This document shows, one piece after another, positions 23,036-31,330 of a DNA stretch of 64,000 bases. Under the pieces are notes generated by a model. That model saw only the letters and a list, made by a program, of their open reading frames with translations, did not search any database and was not told the DNA's origin. Numbering within the stretch: position 1 is the stretch's first letter; every line of letters starts with the position of its first letter. The position numbers and the translations under genes are program-made. The stretch comes from JBKECO01 sp047974745 (GTDB lineage Bacteria > Bacillota > Clostridia > Lachnospirales > Lachnospiraceae), in assembly GCA_047974745.1 (NCBI GenBank), contig JBKECO010000021.1, positions 108,840 to 172,839 of the forward strand. Reading direction: 5' to 3'.

Positions 23036-24808
23036 ATGGCTGACTTTTTTACAAAAAAAGAGGTATTTCAAGGCGAAGAAATTGAAGCGATCTATCGTGT
23101 GGCAAGAAAACCGGTAGCGAATCAGGAACAAGTCGACCTTGCCAACAGTGAAGACCCAATGGCAAGAATGGGACAGGGCTTCTGCCCTGCTTTTAACCAG
23201 AGAACCTATGAGGCAGCTCCTGGTATTATCTGCGAGCAGGATCAGGCCGTTGTCATGCGTGACGGAGTTACGATCTACTGCGATATCTACCGCCCTGCAG
23301 ATTCAGGAGCGGACAAAACGGTTCCTGTCATTGTTTCCTGGAGCTGGTTCGGAAAACGTCCGGGAGATGGAATGAGTGAATGGCAGATCATGGGCGTACC
23401 GCCTCAGACGGTATCCAACATGGCGAAGTTCGAATCTCCGGATCCGGCATACTGGTGCCATCAGGGGTATGCAGTTGCAAATGTGGATGCACGAGGTGCA
23501 GGACATTCAGAGGGCAACGTGCATATGTTCACACATCAGGATCGGGAAGATGGATATGATTTTGTGGAATGGGTCGCATTACTCGACTGGTGTAATGGTA
23601 AAGTTGGAATGTCAGGAAATTCTGGTGTGGCAATGCATCAATGGGGAATCGCAGCTGAACAGCCGCCTCATCTCGCTTGTATTGCACCTTGGGAATGTAC
23701 GACTGACCTGTACAGAGAGAGTCTGTATGAAGGTGGAATACCGGCACTTTCCTTTAATGATTTTATTGCTGCTCAGGTCACCGGACCAGGCGGTGTGGAT
23801 GATCAGGTGGCAATGGCAAGAAAATATCCATTTATGAATGGATACTGGGCAGATAAAATCCCAGACTTTTCAGCAGTAAAGATTCCTGTTTATCAGACCG
23901 CAGGAATGTCACATTTTCACCTCATGGGATCTGTGAAAGCGTTTCGTAAATGCAAATCACGTAAAAAATGGCTCAGAATACACAGAGATTTTGAATGGCC
24001 AGATACCTATATGCCAGAAAACCTTGTAGATCTTAAGAATTTTTATGATCGTTACCTCAAGGATATTCACAATGGCTTTGAAATGACACCGAAAGTCAGA
24101 CTGGATGTTATGGATGCATACGATCAGGATTACTGTGAAAGAAGAGCAGAATCTTCTTTCCCACTGGATCGTACGGAATATAAGAAGTACTATTTTGATG
24201 CATCGAATCATATCAGTGGTGATGTATATGGAATGAGTGACACTCCATCGGATTCAGAGTCTAAGGTTTCCTATGACAGCAATATGGGACAGGTGGAATT
24301 CGACTATCAATTCACTGAGGATACAGAGCTTTCCGGTTATATGATGGTACACATGTATGTGGAATCTGATGGGTATGATGATTTGGATATGTTCATCAAT
24401 GTGCAAAAGGCAGATGCTGATGGAAACTGGATTCCATGGTTCACGTTAAATGAGCCGCATCCAGGTGCCTGGGGAAAAATCCGTGCTTCAAGAAGAGAGC
24501 TGGATAAAGATCTTTCCACAAAATTCAATCCTGTCTTAAAACATACCAGTGACCAGAAGCTGGCAAAAGGTGAAATCGTTCCTGTAGACGTTGCTATCGT
24601 TCCTTCCGCAAGATTCTGGCACAAAGGCGAGAAGCTTCGTGTTCAGATCGCTGGACGTTATGTCCGGGAAGGATGGTTCGAGCCATTGTCCTGGGATGTG
24701 GACAATAAGGGGAATCATGTGATCCACACAGGCGGACAATACAAATCTTACATTCAGGTTCCATTTATCGGCAAGAAATATCTGCCGGGTGATTTTATCA
24801 GTCGTTAA
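23036..24808 (+). CDS. CocE/NonD family serine hydrolase
   Basis: A 590-residue alpha/beta hydrolase of the cocaine-esterase/X-Pro dipeptidyl-peptidase (S15) family. The front shows DGVTIYCDIYRPADSG and the oxyanion-region segment VIVSWSWFGKRPGDG; the nucleophile elbow is GMSGNSGVAMHQWG near residue 204. The C-terminal jelly-roll domain (about 390-590) ends with LRVQIAGRYVREGWFEP. No secretion signal is seen, so it should act in the cytoplasm on an ester or amide. It is preceded by the acyl-carrier-like gene (11-bp gap) and followed by a strong terminator. Natural substrate unknown; an acyl-ACP or small-molecule ester hydrolase role is speculative. Confidence 0.85.
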   Translation: MADFFTKKEVFQGEEIEAIYRVARKPVANQEQVDLANSEDPMARMGQGFCPAFNQRTYEAAPGIICEQDQAVVMRDGVTIYCDIYRPADSGADKTVPVIVSWSWFGKRPGDGMSEWQIMGVPPQTVSNMAKFESPDPAYWCHQGYAVANVDARGAGHSEGNVHMFTHQDREDGYDFVEWVALLDWCNGKVGMSGNSGVAMHQWGIAAEQPPHLACIAPWECTTDLYRESLYEGGIPALSFNDFIAAQVTGPGGVDDQVAMARKYPFMNGYWADKIPDFSAVKIPVYQTAGMSHFHLMGSVKAFRKCKSRKKWLRIHRDFEWPDTYMPENLVDLKNFYDRYLKDIHNGFEMTPKVRLDVMDAYDQDYCERRAESSFPLDRTEYKKYYFDASNHISGDVYGMSDTPSDSESKVSYDSNMGQVEFDYQFTEDTELSGYMMVHMYVESDGYDDLDMFINVQKADADGNWIPWFTLNEPHPGAWGKIRASRRELDKDLSTKFNPVLKHTSDQKLAKGEIVPVDVAIVPSARFWHKGEKLRVQIAGRYVREGWFEPLSWDVDNKGNHVIHTGGQYKSYIQVPFIGKKYLPGDFISR

Positions 24809-24839
24809 TCATAATCAATGAGATGTAATTCACTAGTGT

Positions 24840-24878
24840 AGCTCTTCCGGCTGGCTCTGGCCGGTCGGAAGAGCTTTT
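24840..24878 (+). terminator. Intrinsic terminator after the CocE hydrolase gene
   Basis: AGCTCTTCCG (24840-24849) pairs with CGGAAGAGCT (24866-24875), with a further GGC/GCC pairing inside and TTTT following. It ends only a few bases before the ribosome site of the next gene. Confidence 0.85.
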
Positions 24879-24893
24879 AAAAGGAGGAAAAAC

Positions 24894-25886
24894 ATGACAT
24901 TAATTGAAGAATTGATTGAAAAAGCAAAGCTGACACCTAAAAAAATTGCTTTACCGGAATGTGATGCTGATAAAACACTGCTCGCTGCAAAAAAGATGCT
25001 GGATCTGGGACTGGGAACGCCAGTGCTAGTGAGCGATCCCATCGTAATTGAGGCCACTGCAAGAGAGTGCGGCGTTTCGACAAAAGGAATGAAGATTGTT
25101 GATATTACAGATGAAACAAAGAGAGATCATCTGATCGAGAAATATCTTCAGGAGGAACGGACTCTTTCTGAAAAAGCATGCAAAAGAAAAATGCACAATC
25201 CCATGTATTATGCAATGATCATGGAAGCAGCCGGTGAAGTGGATGCGACCTTCTGTGGTCATGTAAATACCACTGGTGATGTGCTTTTGTGTGCACAAAG
25301 CTGTATCGGACTCAAGGAAGGTATCGATGTGGCATCCATTTTTGCCCTGCTTGAAGTACCGGGTCTGGAAGGACCGGAAGGGAATCGAATTGTATTTGCT
25401 GATTGTGGACTCAACCCGGAACCATCTCCGCAAGAGCTTGCTTCCATAGCAATAGCTTCGGCAGATAATGTGAGAGCACTGATGGGATGGGAACCAAAAG
25501 TAGCATTCCTGTCTTTTTCCACATCGGGAAGTGGAACCTCCCAGAGCATAGAAAAAGTCTTAGAGGCGCTGAAAATCGCAAAGGAACGCCGGCCGGATCT
25601 GAAAATGGATGGAGAATTCCAGCTTGATGCAGCAATCGATCATATGGTGGCACTCAAAAAAGTCGACCATGAATCCGAAGTGGCCGGAAATGCAAATATT
25701 CTGATTTTTCCTGATTTAAATGCGTCCAATATTGCAATCAAGATTGTTCAGAGATTTGCGAAGGGCAAAGCATACGGACATACACTTTCCGGGTTCGCAA
25801 AACCAGTTGCAGACTCATCAAGGGGAGCAACGGTGGAAGAGATCGTTGGAGATATCGCAATGGTAATTCTGGCATCCAATCAATAA
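24894..25886 (+). CDS. Phosphate acyltransferase (Pta/Ptb family)
   Basis: Converts an acyl-CoA and phosphate to acyl phosphate and CoA. 330 residues, the length of single-domain phosphotransacetylases. Family segments: FSTSGSGTSQSIEKV near 203, DGEFQLDAAID near 240, VAGNANILIFPDLNASN near 262-278 and the C-terminal LSGFAKPVADSSRGATVEEI. The last two match Pta better than Ptb. However, its partner, 14 bp downstream, is a butyrate kinase, so the pair may act on butyryl- or other short or branched acyl-CoA rather than acetyl-CoA. AAAAGGAGGAA precedes the ATG. Confidence 0.88.
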   Translation: MTLIEELIEKAKLTPKKIALPECDADKTLLAAKKMLDLGLGTPVLVSDPIVIEATARECGVSTKGMKIVDITDETKRDHLIEKYLQEERTLSEKACKRKMHNPMYYAMIMEAAGEVDATFCGHVNTTGDVLLCAQSCIGLKEGIDVASIFALLEVPGLEGPEGNRIVFADCGLNPEPSPQELASIAIASADNVRALMGWEPKVAFLSFSTSGSGTSQSIEKVLEALKIAKERRPDLKMDGEFQLDAAIDHMVALKKVDHESEVAGNANILIFPDLNASNIAIKIVQRFAKGKAYGHTLSGFAKPVADSSRGATVEEIVGDIAMVILASNQ

Positions 25887-25900
25887 GGAGAGATTATAAA

Positions 25901-27016
25901 ATGGCTTATAAAATTTTTACCCTGAGTCCAGGCTCTACCTCAACAAAGCTGGCTGTATTCGAAGATGAGAAAAGAATCGTTAAAGTGAATGTTGCACATG
26001 ACCCGGAAAAGCTAATGACATTTCAAGAGATCAGCGATCAGTTACCATACAGAATGGAGACGATCCTTTCTGAATTAGAGAAGGCAGGGATCGATTTAAA
26101 AGATATGGATGCATTCGCAGCCTATTCCGGTGGACTCAACAGTATGGTCGGCGGCATCTATCCGGTGAATGAGACTCTGCTCGAACATTCCAGACAAGGA
26201 CTTACCGTGAAGCATCCTGCAATTCTCGGAGCTCAGCTCATCCATGCGTTCTCAGAGGAATATGGTGCACCTGCCTATGTTGTCAATCCTCCGGATGTTG
26301 ACGAATTTGAAGATCTGGCACGTGTGACCGGTCTAAAAGGAATCTATCGAGAAAGCCGGATCCATGTGCTCAACCAGAAAGAGGTGGCGATCCGATATGC
26401 AGCTGAGCTGGGGAAAAAATATGAAGATTGCAGCTTTGTCGTTTGTCATGTAGGCGGCGGACTGTCGATCGCAGCACATAGAAATGGATTGATGGTCGAT
26501 GGAAATGATGTCCTGAATGGAGATGGACCAATGGCTCCGAATCGCTCAGGGGAAGTGCCTGCGGTACCCCTGATCAAAATGTGTTTTTCAGGACAGTTCA
26601 CTGAAAAGGAAATGATCGCAAAAATTGGCAAGACCGGTGGCCTTTTAGGACATCTGGGAACGGATGATGTGCTGCAGATCCACAGTCGCATGAACGATGG
26701 GGATGCATATGCAAAACTGATTCTGGATGCGATGGCCTATCAGCTGTCAAAGTATATCGGCTCCTATGCAGTCGTGCTAGAGGGTAAGGTCGACGGCATC
26801 ATTTTGACCGGAGGCGTCAGTAACGACAAGTATTTTACGGATCAGATCGAAAAGCGCTGCAGCTTTATCGCGCCGATCAAAATCTATGGTGGAGATTTCG
26901 AGATGGAAGCACTTGCATCCGGTGCGATTCGAGCACTGACCGGTGAGGAGGAGACAAAGCAGTATTCCGGTATATCGGTCTGGTCCGGCTTTCCCTTTGC
27001 TCCAGAAGAAGAATAG
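25901..27016 (+). CDS. buk: Butyrate kinase (branched/short-chain acid kinase)
   Basis: Makes ATP from acyl phosphate and ADP, releasing the free acid. The protein has 371 residues and the ASKHA-fold elements of acetate/butyrate kinases: LSPGSTSTKLAVFED (residues 8-22) as the phosphate-1 motif, FVVCHVGGGLSIAAHRNG near 177-194, DGPMAPNRSGEVP near 208-220, and the adenosine motif IILTGGVSNDKYF near 308. It follows the phosphate acyltransferase with a ribosome site GGAGAG in the 14-bp gap. Together they can recover ATP from acyl-CoA, including possible products of the dehydratase/ETF pathway further downstream. Confidence 0.93.
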   Translation: MAYKIFTLSPGSTSTKLAVFEDEKRIVKVNVAHDPEKLMTFQEISDQLPYRMETILSELEKAGIDLKDMDAFAAYSGGLNSMVGGIYPVNETLLEHSRQGLTVKHPAILGAQLIHAFSEEYGAPAYVVNPPDVDEFEDLARVTGLKGIYRESRIHVLNQKEVAIRYAAELGKKYEDCSFVVCHVGGGLSIAAHRNGLMVDGNDVLNGDGPMAPNRSGEVPAVPLIKMCFSGQFTEKEMIAKIGKTGGLLGHLGTDDVLQIHSRMNDGDAYAKLILDAMAYQLSKYIGSYAVVLEGKVDGIILTGGVSNDKYFTDQIEKRCSFIAPIKIYGGDFEMEALASGAIRALTGEEETKQYSGISVWSGFPFAPEEE

Positions 27017-27058
27017 CTGTTTCCAATGAAAAACATATGATATACTGATATCTATAAG

Positions 27059-27089
27059 AGAACGTCTGAGGATCCTTTTCAGACGTTCT
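27059..27089. repeat. Perfect inverted repeat between buk and the GntR gene
   Basis: AGAACGTCTGA (27059-27069) and TCAGACGTTCT (27079-27089), 11 bp each, separated by 9 bp. No T run follows, so it is either a weak terminator of the buk operon or an operator in the leader of the GntR gene, whose ribosome site is 12 bp downstream. A possible -10 (TATACT) lies at 27041-27046. Confidence 0.7.
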
Positions 27090-27111
27090 AATTGTGGGAA
27101 AGAAGGTGGTA

Positions 27112-27792
27112 ATGATGAACCATAATCCTGGATTATCAAGTAATGTCATATATGAGGATCTCTGTGCAAAAATCGAAAAACTGGAATATATGCCGGGAGA
27201 CAGACTGAGTGAGAACGAGCTCTGTCGTCTTTATGGTGTGACCAGACATGTGATCCGCAATGCGCTGGTCCTTTTAAAGCAGAGAAGACTTGTGGAAGTA
27301 TATCCGCAGAGAGGAACCTATGTCAGTCTGATCGATATGCAGTATATCTCGGATATCCTTTTTATGAGGGAAGCAGCGGAGCAGGAAGCCATAGCAAGGA
27401 TCATAGAAAAAGGTGATCAAAAGGATCTGATCCAGCGACTGAAAATGGCGGTAGAGGCTCAGTCGGAGATCGTTAAGGAAGAGAATTACTATGAGAAATT
27501 CTATACCGTCGACAGTCTCTTTCACAATGCACTGTTCGAAGCGATCGCAATGCCTAACGTCATGAATCTGATCGCTGATTCCTATATCCATATCCGCAGA
27601 TGGAGAAATTTTGAAATTCGCTCCCAGGAAAGACTGCAGGAGATCATCACAGAGCATGAGAGTATTCTGCAGGCTCTAGAACAGGATGATCTGTTAAAAG
27701 CAAGGAGAATCATGCATCTGCACCTGGATACGGTGACCAGATACAGTACGACCCTGCGGGAAAAAGAAGCCCAGTATTTTGTCAGTGACTAA
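27112..27792 (+). CDS. GntR family regulator with FCD ligand domain
   Basis: A 226-residue DNA-binding regulator. The N-terminal winged helix is GntR type: PGDRLSENELCRLYGVTRHV, then QRRLVEVYPQRGTYV. The C-terminal helical FCD domain carries the metal-ligand pattern expected of this class (YTVDSLFHNALFEA, then ITEHESILQALEQ and MHLHLDTV), so the effector is probably a small carboxylate. The start is the ATG at 27112, or the adjacent one at 27115, with AAGGTGG just upstream. FCD-type GntR proteins often bind TTGTCGACAA-like palindromes, and this sequence occurs as ACTTGTCGACAAGT at the promoters at 28863 and 36001. It is therefore the best candidate to control both downstream operons (inference). 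Confidence 0.88.
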   Translation: MMNHNPGLSSNVIYEDLCAKIEKLEYMPGDRLSENELCRLYGVTRHVIRNALVLLKQRRLVEVYPQRGTYVSLIDMQYISDILFMREAAEQEAIARIIEKGDQKDLIQRLKMAVEAQSEIVKEENYYEKFYTVDSLFHNALFEAIAMPNVMNLIADSYIHIRRWRNFEIRSQERLQEIITEHESILQALEQDDLLKARRIMHLHLDTVTRYSTTLREKEAQYFVSD

Positions 27793-27849
27793 GATGGATT
27801 TGCCAATACCATGATCAAAGTGATAACAATTAGAAGTCAGGAGAATACT

Positions 27850-28788
27850 ATGATTGTAACTACAATGAAGTTATACAACGACAGAGATGATGTCACATTA
27901 ACTACATATCTTTGGAATGACTCACCTGAAATGCTCAATAAAAAGAGTCGTCCCGCAGTTCTGATCTGTCCGGGCGGGGCCTATTTATCCTGCTCAGATC
28001 GAGAGGGAGAGCCCATTGCACTGCAGTTCGCAGCGATGGGTTACCATGCATTTGTTCTTCGCTACTCCGTATATGGGGATTTTTCAGTGTTCGAGCAGGG
28101 CATTGATCATATGAAGACCGATCCTGCAAAAATGCATCCTGCACCAATGAGAGAGATCGGAATGGCGATCAGGCAGATTCGGGAGCATAGTCAAGAGTGG
28201 TTCGTAGACACAGAAAAAATTGCTATTTGCGGATTTTCAGCGGGCGGTCACAACTGTGCCATGTACGCCACAAACTATCACAAGCCAGTCGTAACTGAGT
28301 ATTTACAGATGGACGCAGGTGATCTTAGACCGGCTGCTGTCATTTTGGGATATCCTTTGACAGATTATGTCTTTATGAAGGATAGCCTCAAGAATACAAA
28401 GGATCCCATGGCAAAAATTCTATTTGAGCTGTCAGCCTTTTCCTTTTTGGGAAAGACCACGCCGGAAGAGAAGCTTTTGACAGAGATCAGCCCGGCACGA
28501 AATGTTAGTGAACACACGCCCCCAACGTTTATCTGGGCAACAGCTGCAGATTCTTTAGTTCCGATTGAGCACTCTGTCTTGATGTCTTATGCACTTGCAC
28601 AGTGCCAGGTGCCATTTGCCATTCATATTTTTGAAGAGGGTCCCCATGGACTGGCTACGGCAACCCAGTCAAGTGCACAGGCTAAGTCAGAAATCAATCC
28701 ACAGGCTGCAGAGTGGATAGGTCTTTGTGAGTCCTGGCTTAGGAAACGGTTCGCCCTTGACTTGCCGGAGAAGTCTCCCTGGGCATAA
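27850..28788 (+). CDS. Alpha/beta hydrolase, acetyl esterase-like
   Basis: A 312-residue cytoplasmic hydrolase. The oxyanion segment VLICPGGAYLSCSDREGE (near 37-54) and the nucleophile elbow ICGFSAGGHNCA (near 127-138) are those of the BD-FAE/acetyl-xylan-esterase group; the acid and histidine region is ATAADSLVPIEHS, then FEEGPHGLATA. I start at the ATG at 27850, preceded by AGGAGA; the upstream extension to 27811 lacks a ribosome site. It follows the GntR gene by 57 bp and ends before a strong terminator. It may deacylate sugars or release a small ester; xylA is elsewhere in the window but not linked. Confidence 0.85.
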   Translation: MIVTTMKLYNDRDDVTLTTYLWNDSPEMLNKKSRPAVLICPGGAYLSCSDREGEPIALQFAAMGYHAFVLRYSVYGDFSVFEQGIDHMKTDPAKMHPAPMREIGMAIRQIREHSQEWFVDTEKIAICGFSAGGHNCAMYATNYHKPVVTEYLQMDAGDLRPAAVILGYPLTDYVFMKDSLKNTKDPMAKILFELSAFSFLGKTTPEEKLLTEISPARNVSEHTPPTFIWATAADSLVPIEHSVLMSYALAQCQVPFAIHIFEEGPHGLATATQSSAQAKSEINPQAAEWIGLCESWLRKRFALDLPEKSPWA

Positions 28789-28806
28789 ATAAAACAGCAT
28801 CTGTGA

Positions 28807-28848
28807 AAAACAGCACCTGGACGATGGATCTGTCGGGTGCTGTTTTTT
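28807..28848 (+). terminator. Intrinsic terminator after the esterase gene
   Basis: AAAACAGCACC (28807-28817) pairs with GGTGCTGTTTT in 28835-28848, a stem of about 11 bp followed by T residues. It separates the esterase transcript from the dehydratase promoter. Confidence 0.88.
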
Positions 28849-28862
28849 AAGATAGCTTGGGA

Positions 28863-28916
28863 TTTACAAACAGCTCTAATTTTGATATGATAAAGACAGT
28901 GAACTTGTCGACAAGT
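28863..28916 (+). promoter_or_regulatory. Dehydratase operon promoter with ACTTGTCGACAAGT operator
   Basis: TTTACA (28863-28868), 17 bp, TATGAT (28886-28891), then the perfect 14-bp palindrome ACTTGTCGACAAGT at 28903-28916, i.e. just after the expected start point. An overlapping GTCGAC follows at 28915-28920. The same -35, spacing and palindrome occur at 36001-36053, with 10 instead of 11 bp between -10 and palindrome. A repressor bound here would block elongation. Confidence 0.85.
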
Positions 28917-28964
28917 CGACATCAATATCCACCTATCAAATATTTGTAAAAAGGAGACTGTATC

Positions 28965-30197
28965 ATGGCAGAAGAATCGATAAAAGAACGAAAGCCCATT
29001 GATCCGAATTCGGCGAAGTATATGCTGGGTCAGATCGCTGCAAAGGCATATTCTGATGTTGCCCTGGCCAAAGAGCGAGGAGAGATGATCGGATGGTGCT
29101 CCAGTAATTTTCCCGTCGAGATCCCTGAAACACTGGGACTTTATGTAGTCTATCCCGAGAATCAGGCAGCGGCGATCGCAGCGAGAGGAAAAGGCGAGGA
29201 CATGTGCAATATCAGTGAAGCGGATGGCTATTCCAATGATATCTGTGCCTACGCCAGGATCAGTCTCGCATATGCAAAAGTAAAGGACTGCGAAGCCCAG
29301 AATATGCCTCAGCCTGATTTTCTGCTTTGCTGCAATAATATTTGCAACTGCATGATCAAGTGGTATGAAAATCTTTCAAGAGAACTCTCCATTCCAATGA
29401 TCATGATCGATATTCCTTTTAATCCGGATTATGAGGTTTCGGACGCAGAAACAGCATATGTAAAAGCACAATTCCTTGCAGCCATCGAGCAGTTGGAAGA
29501 ACTGACTGGAAAAAAATGGAGTGAAGAAAAATACAAGGAGGTCATGGAGTACTCAGGTAGAACATCGAGAGCCTGGCTACAGGCGACCTCCTGTGCACAG
29601 TATGAGCCATCTCCATTTAACGGTTTCGACCTGCTGAATCATATGGCAGTCATGGTCACAGCTCGCGGCAAGCTGGCAGCAGCTGAGGCGATGGAAGTGC
29701 TGTTAAAGGAATATGAGGAGAATCATACAAACGGAACCTCAACCTTTCGAGCCGAAGAAAAATACAGGATCATGTTCGAAGGAATCGCGTGCTGGCCATG
29801 GCTTCGTGCTACATCCACCGGATTGAAATCGAGAGGGATCAACATGGTAACAACGATCTATGCAGATGCTTTCGGTTTCATCTACAAAGATTTCGATGAT
29901 ATGTGCAGAGCCTATGCACGTGTTCCCAATGCAATCAATCTGGAACACGCTAGGGATAAAAGAATTCGGCTCTGTAAGGATAACCATGTGGAGGGTCTGT
30001 TGGTTCACACAAATCGGTCCTGTAAGCTCTGGAGCGGATTTATGTATGAAATGAGCCGCCAGATCGGAGAAGAGTGCGACATTCCTGTCGTTAGTTTTGA
30101 TGGCGATCAGGCTGATCCCAGAAATTTCTCGGAAGCCCAGTACGATACAAGAGTGCAGGGGCTTATGGAGATCATGCAGGCGAAAAAGGAGGCTTAA
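28965..30197 (+). CDS. 2-hydroxyacyl-CoA dehydratase alpha subunit (HadB/FldB-like)
   Basis: Large subunit of a radical [4Fe-4S] dehydratase that removes water from (R)-2-hydroxyacyl-CoA to give the 2-enoyl-CoA. It has 410 residues. Strong resemblance to HadB of Clostridioides difficile and FldB of C. sporogenes is visible in VYPENQAAAIAARG (near 61-74), DICAYARISLAYAKV, DFLLCCNNICNCMIKWYEN (near 119-137), NGFDLLNHMAVMVTARGK, FRAEEKYRIMFEGIACWPW and SFDGDQADPRNF. Cysteines in CCNNIC and NRSCKLW are candidates for cluster binding. AAAAGGAGAC precedes the ATG. The beta subunit follows after 2 bp. Which hydroxyacid is used (aryl-lactate, 2-hydroxyisocaproate, lactate or other) cannot be told. 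Confidence 0.92.
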   Translation: MAEESIKERKPIDPNSAKYMLGQIAAKAYSDVALAKERGEMIGWCSSNFPVEIPETLGLYVVYPENQAAAIAARGKGEDMCNISEADGYSNDICAYARISLAYAKVKDCEAQNMPQPDFLLCCNNICNCMIKWYENLSRELSIPMIMIDIPFNPDYEVSDAETAYVKAQFLAAIEQLEELTGKKWSEEKYKEVMEYSGRTSRAWLQATSCAQYEPSPFNGFDLLNHMAVMVTARGKLAAAEAMEVLLKEYEENHTNGTSTFRAEEKYRIMFEGIACWPWLRATSTGLKSRGINMVTTIYADAFGFIYKDFDDMCRAYARVPNAINLEHARDKRIRLCKDNHVEGLLVHTNRSCKLWSGFMYEMSRQIGEECDIPVVSFDGDQADPRNFSEAQYDTRVQGLMEIMQAKKEA

Positions 30198-30199
30198 AT

Positions 30200-31318
30200 A
30201 TGACATTACAAGGTTATATCGATACCTTTCATGAAATTGCAATAAATCCGAAGAAACAAAAGGAGAAGTATCTGGCAGAAGGTAAAGAAATCGTACTGAC
30301 AGCACCTGTCTATACACCGAATGAGATCATTCATTCCATGGGATTTGTCCCAATGGGTGCCTGGGGAGGAGATCTGCAGATCCAGGAAGCGAAACAGTAT
30401 TTTCCTGCTTTTATATGCTCCGTTATGCAAAGTGTACTGGAACTTGGAATGAAAGGTACTTTTTCTGGAGTATCTGCAATTGTGATCCCCAGTCTATGTG
30501 ACAGTTTAAAGGTTCTTGGTGAGAACTGGAAATATGCCATTTCGGACATCCCCTTTATTCCAATGACATATCCCCAGAACAGAAAGCCTGAATTCGGTAA
30601 ACAATATACCATTCATGGCTATGAAAGAGTCATCACGGATCTGGAGAAGCTAGGCAGAAAGGCATTTTCAAAGGAGTCTCTGGCCAGATCCATTGAGATC
30701 TATAATGAGCATAATGCTGTAATGAGGGAATTTGCCAGGGTCTGTCCGGAAAGTGCATTGAAAGCATCCGAGCGCAGTGATGTGTTCAAAAGTGCATTTT
30801 TCTTGCTTCTCGAGGAGCATACAAAACTTGTTAATGGACTTCTGGCAGCATTGCAGGCAGAAGGCGCAAGAAAATCAACTGGGCAGAGGGTCTATCTGAC
30901 AGGCATTCTTGCAGACAGTCCTTCTCTGCTGCAGATATTTGATGAGAATGACATCAATATTGCAGGAGACGATATCGCAGCAGCTAGCAGACAGTACAGG
31001 GTAGATGTTCCAAAGATCTTAGATCCGCTGGAAGCAGTCGCAGTGAAATTTCAACAGATGGATCATTGCTGTGTACTTTATGACCCGACAAAGGGAAGAG
31101 TCGAGTATATTCTCAGGGAAGCAGAGGCTGTCGGCGCAAAAGGGATACTACATATTCAAACGAAATTCTGCGATCCCGAGGAATTTGATTATCCACTGAT
31201 AAAAAAAGCCTGTGCAGAACATAATATGCCACTGATACAAATTGAAACAGACCGCCAGATGAGTAACTATGAACAGGCGCGGACAATGATACAGACTTTT
31301 GTTGAAATGATGGAGTAA
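30200..31318 (+). CDS. 2-hydroxyacyl-CoA dehydratase beta subunit (HadC/FldC-like)
   Basis: Second subunit of the dehydratase, 372 residues, in the same protein family as its partner. Recognisable segments: VLTAPVYTPNEIIHSMGFVP (near 32-51), FICSVMQSVLELGMKG, VIPSLCDSLKVLGENWK and the C-terminal HIQTKFCDPEEFDYPLIKKA and PLIQIETDRQMSNYEQARTM. The Cys in FICS, SLCDS and KFCDPE are candidate ligands of its [4Fe-4S] cluster. The gene begins 2 bp after the alpha subunit with its AGGAGG site inside the end of that gene, so equimolar production is likely. Confidence 0.92.
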   Translation: MTLQGYIDTFHEIAINPKKQKEKYLAEGKEIVLTAPVYTPNEIIHSMGFVPMGAWGGDLQIQEAKQYFPAFICSVMQSVLELGMKGTFSGVSAIVIPSLCDSLKVLGENWKYAISDIPFIPMTYPQNRKPEFGKQYTIHGYERVITDLEKLGRKAFSKESLARSIEIYNEHNAVMREFARVCPESALKASERSDVFKSAFFLLLEEHTKLVNGLLAALQAEGARKSTGQRVYLTGILADSPSLLQIFDENDINIAGDDIAAASRQYRVDVPKILDPLEAVAVKFQQMDHCCVLYDPTKGRVEYILREAEAVGAKGILHIQTKFCDPEEFDYPLIKKACAEHNMPLIQIETDRQMSNYEQARTMIQTFVEMME

Positions 31319-31330
31319 AGGGAGAGAACG

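Noticed and set aside
23127..23140. CAAGTCGACCTTG-like sequence as a third GntR operator
   Set aside because: It is within the CocE hydrolase coding region, is not a match to ACTTGTCGACAAGT, and has no promoter next to it.
29739..30317. Minus-strand frame of 192 codons across the dehydratase genes
   Set aside because: Complement of HadB/HadC-like genes, which have clear family sequence.
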